Assembly (NCBI GenBank): GCA_020444515.1 | Contig: JAHLKX010000004.1 | Location: 310,001 to 374,000, forward strand | DNA: 64,000 nucleotides | DNA from: Bacteroidota bacterium | GTDB lineage: Bacteria > Bacteroidota > Bacteroidia > Bacteroidales > JAADJA01 | Direction of reading: 5' to 3' | In this document: positions 52,794-62,546 of the stretch, piece after piece | Layout: every line of letters begins with the position of its first letter | Numbering within the stretch: position 1 is the first letter of the stretch | Made by a program: the position numbers and the translations under genes | Notes under the pieces: model-generated | What the model saw: the letters and a program-made list of their open reading frames with translations, nothing else | Told to the model about the DNA's origin: nothing | The model's database searches: none

Positions 52794-55286
52794 ATGAAAA
52801 AAATTGCCTTTATAATCCTGCTAGCCCTTATTGCCTTTAAACCTATCTTAAGTCAATCTCCGCAAGCTTTTAAATACCAGGCCGTAGCCAGGGACAATGC
52901 CGGGAACAGCTTATCAAATCAACTGGTCTCATTTAGGATGTCAGTCCTGCAAGGAAGTGCAACGGGTACTTCCGTTTATACAGAAACCCATCAAACCACC
53001 ACAAATGGTTTTGGTCTTGCCAACCTGGAAATTGGAAACGGATCAGCAGTGTCAGGAAGTTTCGGATCAATTGACTGGTCGACCGGCATCTATTTTTTAA
53101 AAATCGAAATGGATCCATCAGGCGGTTCAAGTTACCAGTTGATGGGGTCTTCACAATTGCTTTCGGTACCTTATGCCTTATATTCTGAAAACACAGCAAA
53201 TCCCGGGGATAATGACTGGACTGTTTCAGGGAATGATATGTATTCAAATGCTACGGGAAATGTAGCCATTGGCACAACAATAAATAGCACTTATGCTAAA
53301 CTGAGTGTGGGTGGCCATATTGCCATCGTTAATTCAGGGCGCTCAGTTTTTATCGGCAATGGTGCAGGATTAAATGATGATTTAGTGCTTAATGATAATG
53401 TTTTTATTGGGGATGAAGCAGGATCATCAAATACAACGGGTAGTCAGAATATTGCCTTAGGAAGAGGCACATTCGGTAATAATATTTCTGGTTTTGAAAA
53501 TACGGCACTGGGTTCTGGAGCTATGTACGATAATATCGATGGAACTTATAATACTGCCTTAGGGCGCCATGCCCTTTACAGCAATACATCTGGCTCTAAA
53601 AATGTAGCTTTGGGATACCGGGCTTCATATGCGAATGAATTAGGAGCCAGCAACACTGCAATCGGCTCTGCTGCTCTTCAATTAATAGATGGAAGTAATA
53701 ATACCGCTATTGGTTTTGAAGCGGGAAAATCGTTGATTGGTACAACTATGAACGGTGGCGTATTTCTGGGATACCAGGCAGGAAAAAATGAAATTACAAG
53801 CAACAAACTTTACATTGAAAATTCAGCATCTGCCACCCCATTGATTTACGGTGAGTTTGATAACGATATTGTAGGAATTAACGGCCATTTGGGAGTTGGC
53901 ACCATGTCTCCCAGCTCGACGCTTGATGTGGCAGGTCATATTACTGTGAGTAACACCGGAAATTCTGTATTTATTGGACAGGACGCGGGATTGAACGATG
54001 ATTTTACGGCAAACAATAATGTATTTATTGGATATTTGAGCGGAACAACCAATACCTCAGGATATTCAAATTCAGCTTTAGGAGAATACTCAATGAATAA
54101 AAACACCAATGGTTTTTATAATACAGCTGTCGGGTCCTATGCCTTGTATGAAAATACAATTGGAGTTTGGAACACTGCAATTGGAAGAAACTCAATGAAG
54201 TCGAATATTAATGGGACTGGAAATGTAGCCATTGGAGGAGCCGCATTGGCTAGTAATGAGACTGGTGATAATAATACAATCATTGGTGCAAGTGCTGGAT
54301 CTGGTGCTCCAGATCTCGATGGATGTGTTTTTATTGGACATGGAGCAGGATCTGAAGAATACAGCGACAACAGACTGCACATTGGGAATTCATACAATCC
54401 TTTAATTTATGGGGAATTCGACAATGACATTCTGAGTGTGAATGGGAAACTTGGTATTGCTACTGAAACTCCTGCAGTTCAGTTTCAGGTGGTCGGCGGC
54501 ACCGATGCTTCTCTGGCAAGCGGTGGTTATCTTGTAACAGGAAGCACAACCGGTGAAAATATTGTGATGGACGAGAATGAGATCATGGCCAGGAACAATG
54601 GTGTTGCAAATACACTGCATCTGCAAAGGGACGGAGGAAGTCTGAGTTTGCATTATGGACTTGCAGCCACCAGCCAGGTTTATGTTAGCTCAAGTGGATG
54701 GACAGGGATTGGCACCAACGCGCCCAATACAAAATTGAATGTGAACACCGCAACCGGAGAAGATGCATTTCGTGTACAAATCAATTATTCTACAAAATTA
54801 CTGGTGACTTCAGGAGGTGCTGTTGTGGTTGGCTATAACAACTCCTCTCCAACGTTTGCCCTTCAACTTCAGAACAGTTCCACTGATTTACTGGGCCGTG
54901 GCCTGGCTTACTCATGGACCATATACAGCGACGACCGCCTCAAAAGCAATCAAAAGCAACTCGAATACGGCCTCAAAGAGGTGATGCAACTTCAGCCTAA
55001 AAGCTACGATCATCATTCTTCAGATGTAAACGAAGAAGGGATTGTGGCATTTGCAGGTTCGCAAAAAGAAGCAACCATTGGATTCATTGCGCAGGAAGTT
55101 CAGCAAATTATACCGGAAGCTGTTTATGAACCGGAAGATGATTCAAAAAACCTATGGGGTATGGATTATGAGAAGCTGATCCCAGTCCTTACAAAGGCCA
55201 TACAGGAGCAGCAAGCGATGATTGAGCAGCAGCAGGGAATGATTGAAGCGCTGCAGTCGGAAGTGAATAACCTTAAAAGCCAGTAA
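52794..55286 (+). CDS. tail-fibre/adhesin-like protein with S74 intramolecular chaperone domain
   Basis: 830 residues. Signal peptide, then the N-terminal domain shared with the protein at 50377-52116 (SPQAFKYQAVARDNAGN ... SQLLSVPYALYSE). Two tandem ~200-residue blocks follow, each beginning with VFIGxGAGLNDD-type sequence and running through YadA-like repeats (NTALGRHALYSNTSG, NVALGYRASYANE, NTAVGSYALYENT) to LIYGEFDNDI. The C-terminus is a Peptidase S74-type chaperone: SDDRLKSNQ with Ser 712 and Lys 717, GFIAQEVQQIIPEAVYE and a Gln-rich coiled coil. S74 domains fold trimeric fibres and often cut themselves off, so a trimeric surface fibre is likely. Confidence 0.88.
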   Translation: MKKIAFIILLALIAFKPILSQSPQAFKYQAVARDNAGNSLSNQLVSFRMSVLQGSATGTSVYTETHQTTTNGFGLANLEIGNGSAVSGSFGSIDWSTGIYFLKIEMDPSGGSSYQLMGSSQLLSVPYALYSENTANPGDNDWTVSGNDMYSNATGNVAIGTTINSTYAKLSVGGHIAIVNSGRSVFIGNGAGLNDDLVLNDNVFIGDEAGSSNTTGSQNIALGRGTFGNNISGFENTALGSGAMYDNIDGTYNTALGRHALYSNTSGSKNVALGYRASYANELGASNTAIGSAALQLIDGSNNTAIGFEAGKSLIGTTMNGGVFLGYQAGKNEITSNKLYIENSASATPLIYGEFDNDIVGINGHLGVGTMSPSSTLDVAGHITVSNTGNSVFIGQDAGLNDDFTANNNVFIGYLSGTTNTSGYSNSALGEYSMNKNTNGFYNTAVGSYALYENTIGVWNTAIGRNSMKSNINGTGNVAIGGAALASNETGDNNTIIGASAGSGAPDLDGCVFIGHGAGSEEYSDNRLHIGNSYNPLIYGEFDNDILSVNGKLGIATETPAVQFQVVGGTDASLASGGYLVTGSTTGENIVMDENEIMARNNGVANTLHLQRDGGSLSLHYGLAATSQVYVSSSGWTGIGTNAPNTKLNVNTATGEDAFRVQINYSTKLLVTSGGAVVVGYNNSSPTFALQLQNSSTDLLGRGLAYSWTIYSDDRLKSNQKQLEYGLKEVMQLQPKSYDHHSSDVNEEGIVAFAGSQKEATIGFIAQEVQQIIPEAVYEPEDDSKNLWGMDYEKLIPVLTKAIQEQQAMIEQQQGMIEALQSEVNNLKSQ

Positions 55287-55348
55287 CCGGACTTCTTGAA
55301 TTGAATTTTTTGGAATGAATTGGGAACACAGATGATGCTGATTTAGCT

Positions 55349-55416
55349 GATGACCGCAGATCATTCATCTATAAATATCTGTCCGATCCGCGTCATCCCT
55401 GCCTGTCGGTAGGCAG
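55349..55416. repeat. imperfect inverted repeat with adjacent GC-rich palindrome
   Basis: GATGACCGCAGAT (55349-) and ATCTG..CGCGTCATC (to 55397) form an imperfect inverted repeat. Directly behind it lies the perfect palindrome CTGCCT-GTCGGT-AGGCAG (55399-55416), similar in build to those near the tRNA genes. Located between two convergent genes. Confidence 0.6.
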
Positions 55417-55428
55417 ACGTGTTCTATT

Positions 55429-57705
55429 TTATTTCATCCAAAACACCATCTCCCCTCCCCCAATCAACTCCGAATAATTTACGAACGGGCCATCCAGCCT
55501 ATGGCCATTCAAAGTCACCGATTTCACATGCACATTTTCGGGGGATTGATTTTCGGTTTTAATAGTCAACGTTTTGCCGTTTCCCAAATCAATTACTGCT
55601 GATTTAACTAGCGGGCTCCCCAGCGCATACGTATCCGAACCGGGACAAATCGGGTAAAATCCCAACGCACTGAAAATATACCAGGCACTCATTTGGCCGC
55701 AGTCATCATTGCCGCAGAGGCCGTCGGGGGCATTGCGGTACATGGTGTTGCATATCATGCGCACCCGTTCCTGTGTTTTTTCGGGATGACCGGTGTAGTT
55801 ATATAGGTAAGGAATGTGATGCCCCGGCTCGTTGCCATGAACATAAAGTCCAATAATTCCATCCCGCGTTATATCTTCATTGGCTTCAATATGTTTGTCA
55901 TCGAGTTGCAGCGTAAACAACTGATCCAGCATTTTCGTGAATTTCTTTTTGCCGCCGTATAGTTCAACCAGCGCCTCCGGATCCTGTGGTATGTATAATC
56001 CATAATTCCAGGCATTGCCCTCAATGAAACCCTGCCCATGGGTATCCAGCGGATCAAATGCTTTCCTGAAAGTTCCGTCCGATAATTTGGGTCGCATGAA
56101 TCCGATCTCCGGATCAAACACATGTTTATAATTTTGGGAACGATTCATAAACTGATCATAAACCTCTTTGTTGCCGGCTTTTTTCGCGATCTGCGCAATG
56201 GCCCAGTCGTCGTAAGCATATTCGAGTGTTTTACTTACAGAACTGCCGTTTTTATCTTCCGGCACATAACCCATTTCCATATAATATTCCAATCCATCAT
56301 AAGGTTTGTATTCGGCGGTTTGCACGCAGGCATTCAGTGCCCGGTTAATATCGCAGGTAAAAATATTTTTTTCAATGGCATCCGAAATGACCGGCACGCT
56401 GTGATACCCGATCATGCACCAGTTTTCGTTGCTGTAATGCGACCAAACCGGCAGCATGGGATGCACACTCTGATCGAAGTGGGCCAGCATCGAGTGGACC
56501 ATGTTGTTGTTCCGTTGAGGTTGGATAAGGTTGTAAAGCGGATGCAAGGCTCGATAGGTATCCCACAATGAAAAGATGGTGTAGTTCGTAAATCCTTCGG
56601 ATTGATGAATATTCTGATCGAGGCCGCGATATTGCCCATCCACATCTTCATAGATCACCGGACTGATGAAAGCGTGGTACATGGCTGTGTAAAAAACCGT
56701 TTTATCATCAGGAGTCATGGTTTTGATCTTGATCTTAGAAAGTTCCTTGTTCCATTTTTCTTTGGCTTCTGCTCTCACCTTTCCAAAATTCCAACCAGGA
56801 ATCTCATTCTGCAGATTTTTGATAGCGCCTTCTGTACTTACTGCAGAAATAGCAAATTTTACTTTGAGTTGTTCATGCTCTTCAATCTTAAAATCGAAAT
56901 GCGCCCTTATTTTTCGGCCGGCCATTTCGGGGAAGTTTTCCTCTTCATTAAATTTCCTGTAAAATCCGCGATAGACTGATTCATCATACTTCTTATGACC
57001 GTAGCTTTTCATCGGTTTACTGAACACCATGGCAAAATAAACCGTTCGGGTCCTTGCCCAACCTGAAGTTTGGCGATAGCCTGTCACAAGCGTATCATTC
57101 TCCACCCTCACAAAAGTCCATACATCTTTGCCATCATAATTATAAATCCCATTGATCAGGTCGAGGATGATGTGGGCGTCATCGGTTTCAGGGATTGAAT
57201 ACTGGTGAAAGCCCACCCGTTCGGTAGCTGTTAGTTCGCAGGTGATGTTGTCTTCAGTAAGTTTTACCCGGTAATAGCCCGGCTCAGCAGTTTCAGTTTC
57301 CTTATTATAAGTTGAACGGTAACCCTCTTCAGGATGAACTTGTGTACCAGGATTTAATTGGAGTGCTCCAGTTGTTGGCATAATTAAAAAATCCCCCAGG
57401 TCGGAATGACCGGTACCACTAAAATGGGTATGACTAAATCCGACAATGGTCGGATCATTGTATTGATAACCAGCGCAATATTCATAGACTTTTTTGTTAT
57501 ACCGGTTATTTTCTTCATCCCAATAGCCAATTGTATCGGTATCCGGGCTCAACTGCACCATCCCAAAAGGCGCACAGGCACCGGGAAAAGTATGACCCAT
57601 GCGCTGGGTTCCGATAAATGGATTGACAAATTTAGTTAAGTCGGTTTGGGCAACCAATTGAATGGTTAACCCAAATGCAAGAAAGCTAATTACAATTTTT
57701 CGCAT
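55429..57705 (-). CDS. GH92 family alpha-mannosidase
   Basis: 758 residues, signal peptide to VAQ. GH92 enzymes are Ca2+-dependent exo-alpha-mannosidases that trim N-glycan mannose. Readable marks: FVNPFIGTQRMGHTFPGACAPFGMVQLSPDT, GFSHTHFSGTGHSDLGDFLI, SLWDTYRALHPLYNLIQP, VHGNEPGHHIPYLYNY (catalytic acid Glu 626) and CGNDDCGQMSAWYIFSALGFYPICPG (Asp 667/668). Together with the PNGase F-like protein it suggests use of host or algal glycoproteins. A copy of its last codons occurs in the pseudogene at 52302. Confidence 0.96.
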   Translation of the reverse strand: MRKIVISFLAFGLTIQLVAQTDLTKFVNPFIGTQRMGHTFPGACAPFGMVQLSPDTDTIGYWDEENNRYNKKVYEYCAGYQYNDPTIVGFSHTHFSGTGHSDLGDFLIMPTTGALQLNPGTQVHPEEGYRSTYNKETETAEPGYYRVKLTEDNITCELTATERVGFHQYSIPETDDAHIILDLINGIYNYDGKDVWTFVRVENDTLVTGYRQTSGWARTRTVYFAMVFSKPMKSYGHKKYDESVYRGFYRKFNEEENFPEMAGRKIRAHFDFKIEEHEQLKVKFAISAVSTEGAIKNLQNEIPGWNFGKVRAEAKEKWNKELSKIKIKTMTPDDKTVFYTAMYHAFISPVIYEDVDGQYRGLDQNIHQSEGFTNYTIFSLWDTYRALHPLYNLIQPQRNNNMVHSMLAHFDQSVHPMLPVWSHYSNENWCMIGYHSVPVISDAIEKNIFTCDINRALNACVQTAEYKPYDGLEYYMEMGYVPEDKNGSSVSKTLEYAYDDWAIAQIAKKAGNKEVYDQFMNRSQNYKHVFDPEIGFMRPKLSDGTFRKAFDPLDTHGQGFIEGNAWNYGLYIPQDPEALVELYGGKKKFTKMLDQLFTLQLDDKHIEANEDITRDGIIGLYVHGNEPGHHIPYLYNYTGHPEKTQERVRMICNTMYRNAPDGLCGNDDCGQMSAWYIFSALGFYPICPGSDTYALGSPLVKSAVIDLGNGKTLTIKTENQSPENVHVKSVTLNGHRLDGPFVNYSELIGGGEMVFWMK

Positions 57706-57790
57706 ACCTGATTTATTCTATTTTAAAGTAAAAGTAATATAACTTACTATTTCCATAGTGATCTAAATGTTTTAATAATTTTTATAACCA

Positions 57791-57824
57791 CAAAAAAAGG
57801 CCGGCTGAAAATTCAGCCGGCCTT
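57791..57824 (-). terminator. intrinsic terminator after the FN3/T9SS gene
   Basis: Stem AAGGCCGGCTGA/TCAGCCGGCCTT (12 bp), loop AAAT, followed on the minus strand by seven T. Confidence 0.92.
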
Positions 57825-57853
57825 AAAACTTTTAGTTTATCCCGGTATCATGA

Positions 57854-59092
57854 TTATTGCACCAAAATCCTTTTAGATATTGAACCTTTGATGGTTTCCA
57901 TTTGAACGACATAAAGACCAGCAGGTAAATCAATTACACTTATTCTAAAATTTTTTGCGCTCAGGGTTTGTTGATATAAAACTTTTCCTGTCTGACTATA
58001 TATTTTAACCCCGTCTATCAAAAATTCTGAATTGATATTTAATACATTTGAAACCGGGTTCGGATAAAGTTTTGTACCTGAAGCTATTTCATTTTCAACA
58101 TTCGAAATAATCAGTTCAACCATTACCTCATTGGATGGATCGGATTCAGCGCCATCATATACTGCAGTAACATAATAAGAATGGATGCCGGCAGGAATTT
58201 CCTCATGCGCATAATAAGGATCCTCTGTAAACATCAATAGCTCATATTCACCGGCATCAAGTCGATGGTAAATGTTATATCCCAAAAGACCGGCCATGGG
58301 CAAATTATTATCCGGTTGATCCCAGTTAAGAACCACATTATTAGCCAGAAGCTGGCTCACAAGGTTGGTTGGTTCAGGTGTAGTGAGTACAACCTCAACC
58401 TGGTTGGAAGAATCGGATTCACCCTCATTGTATACTGCTATTACATAATAACTGTGCGAACCTGCTGCCGTAACGTTCTGGTGGGTAAAACTATTTGAAA
58501 CAGTGGTTTCCAGCAGTTCAAAAGCGCTTTCACCCATTTTATAATATACTTTGTAGTTTGTTGGATTCGCCATGCCACCATTACCCAAAACAGGTTCATT
58601 CCAGGTGAGGAAAATATCATTGTCAACCACCTCTGTCTGCAGTGCAGTGGGAGGAGGAGTTAAATTCTCTTTGACCAAAAAAATAGTCCCTACTTCCGGA
58701 TGGGGTTCGGGGTCATCCCAATAGTTGTAATGCATTTCAAGGGTGTCATTCTGAAAATATACGACTTCATAAAAAAAATGATCATAAAAATATTGTCCTC
58801 CCCAGGCTGTACCAAGATACCACCAGTGCATCCTGTTTGAAGCAACCTGATACTCGCATTGTTGGGTATTGGGATATAGTGTTGGCATCAATGCACCTGA
58901 GGATTCAGTGTAAAAGCCATTCGACTCCATTGTCATCGTCATGGGAATTGTGGCCCCGCTGGTTGAAGGGCTCTTAATGGTTCCATGCCAGGTACCTACA
59001 AAATCTTCGTAAGTGTATTCCTGTGCTTCGCTAACAGTATCCAAAAGGATAAACAGAATAGTAAATAAGTTTATCAGCGTAAATTTTTTCAT
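57854..59092 (-). CDS. T9SS-secreted FN3-domain protein
   Basis: 412 residues with a signal peptide (to VSEAQ). Residues 25-140 are a lipocalin-like domain (YEDFVGTWHGTIKSP, FYTESSGALMP) of unknown function, followed by two fibronectin type III domains (about 145-235 and 240-325), and a type A sorting tail (KLYPNPVSNVLNINSEF...LPAGLYVVQM). Secreted or surface bound; no catalytic residues recognised. Confidence 0.85.
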   Translation of the reverse strand: MKKFTLINLFTILFILLDTVSEAQEYTYEDFVGTWHGTIKSPSTSGATIPMTMTMESNGFYTESSGALMPTLYPNTQQCEYQVASNRMHWWYLGTAWGGQYFYDHFFYEVVYFQNDTLEMHYNYWDDPEPHPEVGTIFLVKENLTPPPTALQTEVVDNDIFLTWNEPVLGNGGMANPTNYKVYYKMGESAFELLETTVSNSFTHQNVTAAGSHSYYVIAVYNEGESDSSNQVEVVLTTPEPTNLVSQLLANNVVLNWDQPDNNLPMAGLLGYNIYHRLDAGEYELLMFTEDPYYAHEEIPAGIHSYYVTAVYDGAESDPSNEVMVELIISNVENEIASGTKLYPNPVSNVLNINSEFLIDGVKIYSQTGKVLYQQTLSAKNFRISVIDLPAGLYVVQMETIKGSISKRILVQ

Positions 59093-59437
59093 TTCTAGTT
59101 CAATTAATGGTTAATCATGCCGCAAAACAAGTGCTGTGTTATCATGAAAACATAGCAGAAAGCTTTAAATTTAGCAATACCTTAAAACCTATTGGTTTGG
59201 AAAATGTTCAATTTCTTTTTTGTCAAAGACGAATTTTCGATAAAAAATAATGCGGTAGCTTATTGTGAAAAGCTTAAATAATAAGAATGAAAAAACAATT
59301 GTTTCCAGATATGAATCTATGACTATTCCATGAAAACGTTACCTCATCAATTTATCCAACTAATAAAAACTTAAAATTTGTGTGGATTAATTAATTTTAA
59401 TGGCTACCAACAAAAATGCTTATTTTAGCATTCGGAG
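59093..59437. other. divergent intergenic region between T9SS gene and sensor gene
   Basis: AT-rich, no gene or repeat recognised; presumably holds both promoters. Confidence 0.5.
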
Positions 59438-62320
59438 ATGAAAACAAAAAATATTCCCGTCTATTTTAGGCTTCTTTTATCTGGCATTTTACTGGTCATG
59501 GTTCATTTTACGGTAGTTGCCCAGATCAATAACATTGGAACGCCTTTTATTACAAATTACAGCCGAAATGATTTTAAAGCCGGTCAGCAAAGCTGGATGA
59601 TTGATCAGGCACCGGATGGCCGCTTATATTTTGCCAACAATGACGGTCTACTGGAATTTGATGGCATTAATTGGGAGTTGTACCCCCTTCCAAAAAGAAT
59701 TATTGTCAGAAGCATTTATACCGCCCCTGAAGGAAGAATATACGTAGGTGGTTATAATGAATTTGGCTTTTTTGAGCCCGATTCTCTGGGGCATTTGACT
59801 TATCAATCCTATAATTCTTTATTAGAACCTGAGGATCGAAATTTTGATGAAATCTGGCGGATACACCATACCCCCGATGGAATCATATTTCAATCTTATA
59901 AGCAGATCATTATCATAAAAAACGGAAAAGCCAACGTGATCAAAGCTCCCGGAATTTTTCATTTTTCCTATTTTGTAAACGGGCAATTGTATGTCGTTGA
60001 TCTTGAAAAAGGGATATTACGATATTCCATGGGAAGTTTTTACCCCTTGATTGGTACAGATTTATTAATCGGAAAAGAAATCTGGGCAATTTTACCCTAT
60101 GCCAATAAGCTATTGTTTGCCACAGCTGATCAGGGTCTCTTCCTGTATGATGGAAATCAATTACAGGAATGGTCGAATCAGGCATCCGCTTATTTGAAAC
60201 AAAATCAGGTTTATTCAGCCATCGTTTTTGATGACATTCATTTTGCATTTGGGACCATATCCAACGGACTATTAATTTGCACGAAAGAGGGCAGGCCTGT
60301 CCAGAAAATCAATCGAACGACAGGGTTAATAAACAATACCATTTTAAACCTGCTGAAAGATAATGCGGGGAATTTATGGTTAGGAACGGATAACGGCATT
60401 GACTATGTAGAGATCAATTCGCCCCTCAGTATTTTATCTTATTCCTATGGTCTCAGCGCGGGTTATACTTCAGTGTTGCACAATGGAATTTTATACCTCG
60501 GTACAAATCAGGGAGTATTTTATCAATCCTGGGATTCATTTCAATCAACTGATGATGATGAATTTCGTTTTATTAAAAATGTCAGTGATCAGGTGTGGAC
60601 GTTAAAGGTAATTGATAACCAATTGTTATGCGGAACCCACAGTGGAACCTTTATAATTGATGGTTCTGTCGCTCGAAATATTTCAACCATTCAAGGAGGA
60701 TGGAATTATCGCCAACATCCTACTCACAGTAATTTGATGATTGGAGGAACCTATTCGGGGATGGTTTTGTTTGAAAAACAAAACGGCCGGTGGGTTCAAA
60801 AACAAAAGATTAATGGATTTAGTGAATCATCAAGGATTTTCGAAATTGAGGAAGACGGTAGCATTTGGATGAGTCATGGCTTCAAAGGACTGTACCATAT
60901 TTTTCTGAACACCAGCATGGACAGTATTGTAAAGGTAGACTTTTATGAAAAAAATATCAATGTTGTCCAACTCAAGGATAAAGTCTTTTTTGTAGCACCA
61001 GATGGATTATATCTCTACAATAGCTCCACTGATTCCTTTGATAAAGCAGCATTCATGAACGATGTAAAATCGTGGAAAAACCTTGTTTCTCTGAAAGAAG
61101 ATGATGAAGGAAACATTTGGTATTTCGAAGGCAATGAAACAGGTGTTTTGAGAATTCAGGAGGATGGCGCATATACCGACATCAACCTGCCTTTTAGACA
61201 ATTAAAAGGGAAATTAATCGGTGGGTTTGAATTTGTATATTCCATTGAAAATGATCATGTTTTATTTGGTGCCAGTGATGGATTTATTCATTACAACCCT
61301 GGAATATCCAAAAACTACCAAAAATCTTTTAATGTCTACATCAATAAAGTTAGCTTTATAAATCCTGATTCATTGATTTATTTAGGACACCATACCGAAT
61401 CTTATGCCCATACTCCACATCTTGATTTTCGCAATAATAGTTTCTATTTTTCCTTTGCAGCCAATGATTTTGAAAATCCCAAAGGAATTGTTTATGCCAC
61501 TTACCTGGAGGGATATGACAATGGTTGGACCGAGTTTGAAAATAGAAATACAAGGGAATTTACCAATCTATGGGAGGGCGATTATATTTTTCATGTTAAA
61601 GCAAGAAATATTTATGGCACTGAAACAGAGCCGGTGTCATTTAGCTTTTCCATTGATCCACCCTGGCAGAGATCAACCTTTGCGATTCTAATTTACATTG
61701 TTATCGGATTGATTTTAATGGGATTAACAATACTTTTAATAAAGAAAAAAATTGATCGTTCCAAGCTTAAAGAAGCTAAGCTGCAACAGGAGAAATTTAA
61801 GGAAAGGGAAGATAAACTGCAACGCGAAACCCTGGAGGCCGAGAAGGAAATCATTCGCTTGAGAAATGAAAAACTCAGGCAACAGATGACCATGAAAGAT
61901 AAAGAATTGGCGAATGCCACCCTGGAAATGATCCAGAAAAATAAACTGCTTAATAAGATTAAAGGCGACCTTAAAAAAATTACGACCAGCACCCATGATG
62001 CAGAATTGAAAAACCAGGTACAAACATTGACCAAAAGAATCAACAAAGAGCTGGACACGGAAAAACAATGGGAAGTTTTTGAGACCCACTTTGAGAATGT
62101 CCATGAAGCATTTCTCAAAAGATTAAAAACAGCCTATCCTGAATTAAGTCCTCGTGAGTTGAAACTATGCGCCTATTTGAGAATGAATATTTCGAGCAAG
62201 GAAATCGCTGCATTAATGAATATCTCAACAAGAGGAGTTGAAATAAGCCGATACCGTTTAAGGAAAAAGCTTCAACTAAGTCGCAATGAAAATCTTACCG
62301 AATTCATCCTGACATTTTAA
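59438..62320 (+). CDS. membrane sensor-regulator: Reg_prop/Y_Y_Y periplasmic domain, TM, coiled coil, LuxR-type HTH
   Basis: 960 residues; signal peptide at the start. Residues 40-640 are a periplasmic two-propeller-type region with repeated 'G.lwlGT..GI' blades (NLWLGTDNGIDYVE, YLGTNQGVFY); 640-740 a Y_Y_Y domain (YATYLEGYDNGWTEFENRNTREFTNLWEGDYIFHVKARN); one membrane segment (about 746-768); a Gln/Glu/Lys-rich coiled coil; and a C-terminal HTH (LSPRELKLCAYLRMNISSKEIAALMNISTRGVEISRYRLRKKL). There is no histidine kinase or receiver domain. Unlike hybrid two-component systems, ligand binding must be coupled directly to the DNA-binding end. It precedes susC and probably controls it. Confidence 0.92.
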   Translation: MKTKNIPVYFRLLLSGILLVMVHFTVVAQINNIGTPFITNYSRNDFKAGQQSWMIDQAPDGRLYFANNDGLLEFDGINWELYPLPKRIIVRSIYTAPEGRIYVGGYNEFGFFEPDSLGHLTYQSYNSLLEPEDRNFDEIWRIHHTPDGIIFQSYKQIIIIKNGKANVIKAPGIFHFSYFVNGQLYVVDLEKGILRYSMGSFYPLIGTDLLIGKEIWAILPYANKLLFATADQGLFLYDGNQLQEWSNQASAYLKQNQVYSAIVFDDIHFAFGTISNGLLICTKEGRPVQKINRTTGLINNTILNLLKDNAGNLWLGTDNGIDYVEINSPLSILSYSYGLSAGYTSVLHNGILYLGTNQGVFYQSWDSFQSTDDDEFRFIKNVSDQVWTLKVIDNQLLCGTHSGTFIIDGSVARNISTIQGGWNYRQHPTHSNLMIGGTYSGMVLFEKQNGRWVQKQKINGFSESSRIFEIEEDGSIWMSHGFKGLYHIFLNTSMDSIVKVDFYEKNINVVQLKDKVFFVAPDGLYLYNSSTDSFDKAAFMNDVKSWKNLVSLKEDDEGNIWYFEGNETGVLRIQEDGAYTDINLPFRQLKGKLIGGFEFVYSIENDHVLFGASDGFIHYNPGISKNYQKSFNVYINKVSFINPDSLIYLGHHTESYAHTPHLDFRNNSFYFSFAANDFENPKGIVYATYLEGYDNGWTEFENRNTREFTNLWEGDYIFHVKARNIYGTETEPVSFSFSIDPPWQRSTFAILIYIVIGLILMGLTILLIKKKIDRSKLKEAKLQQEKFKEREDKLQRETLEAEKEIIRLRNEKLRQQMTMKDKELANATLEMIQKNKLLNKIKGDLKKITTSTHDAELKNQVQTLTKRINKELDTEKQWEVFETHFENVHEAFLKRLKTAYPELSPRELKLCAYLRMNISSKEIAALMNISTRGVEISRYRLRKKLQLSRNENLTEFILTF

Positions 62321-62480
62321 AGTTTATAATCACCAATGACCTTAATGTTAAATTAAGGTGCTATATGTTACTCATAATGTGAATTTTAAAAATATTTTGA
62401 TGTATTTTTGATGTAATGTATTTTTAATTTGATGAAATTTTGTTGATCCATTTAATTAGGATCATGACCTACATCATTTC

Positions 62481-62488
62481 TATATTTG
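62481..62488 (+). promoter_or_regulatory. candidate -7 box of susC
   Basis: TATATTTG fits TAnnTTTG, 58 bases before the ATG. Confidence 0.4.
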
Positions 62489-62546
62489 AAGCAAAATTTA
62501 TACTTTTCAGAAAATGACAGCTTACTTACACTAAAATTAAATTCAG

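Noticed and set aside
50377-55286. Prophage tail-fibre locus
   Set aside because: Both proteins have signal peptides and a Bacteroidota-type N-terminal domain; no phage structural genes are nearby.
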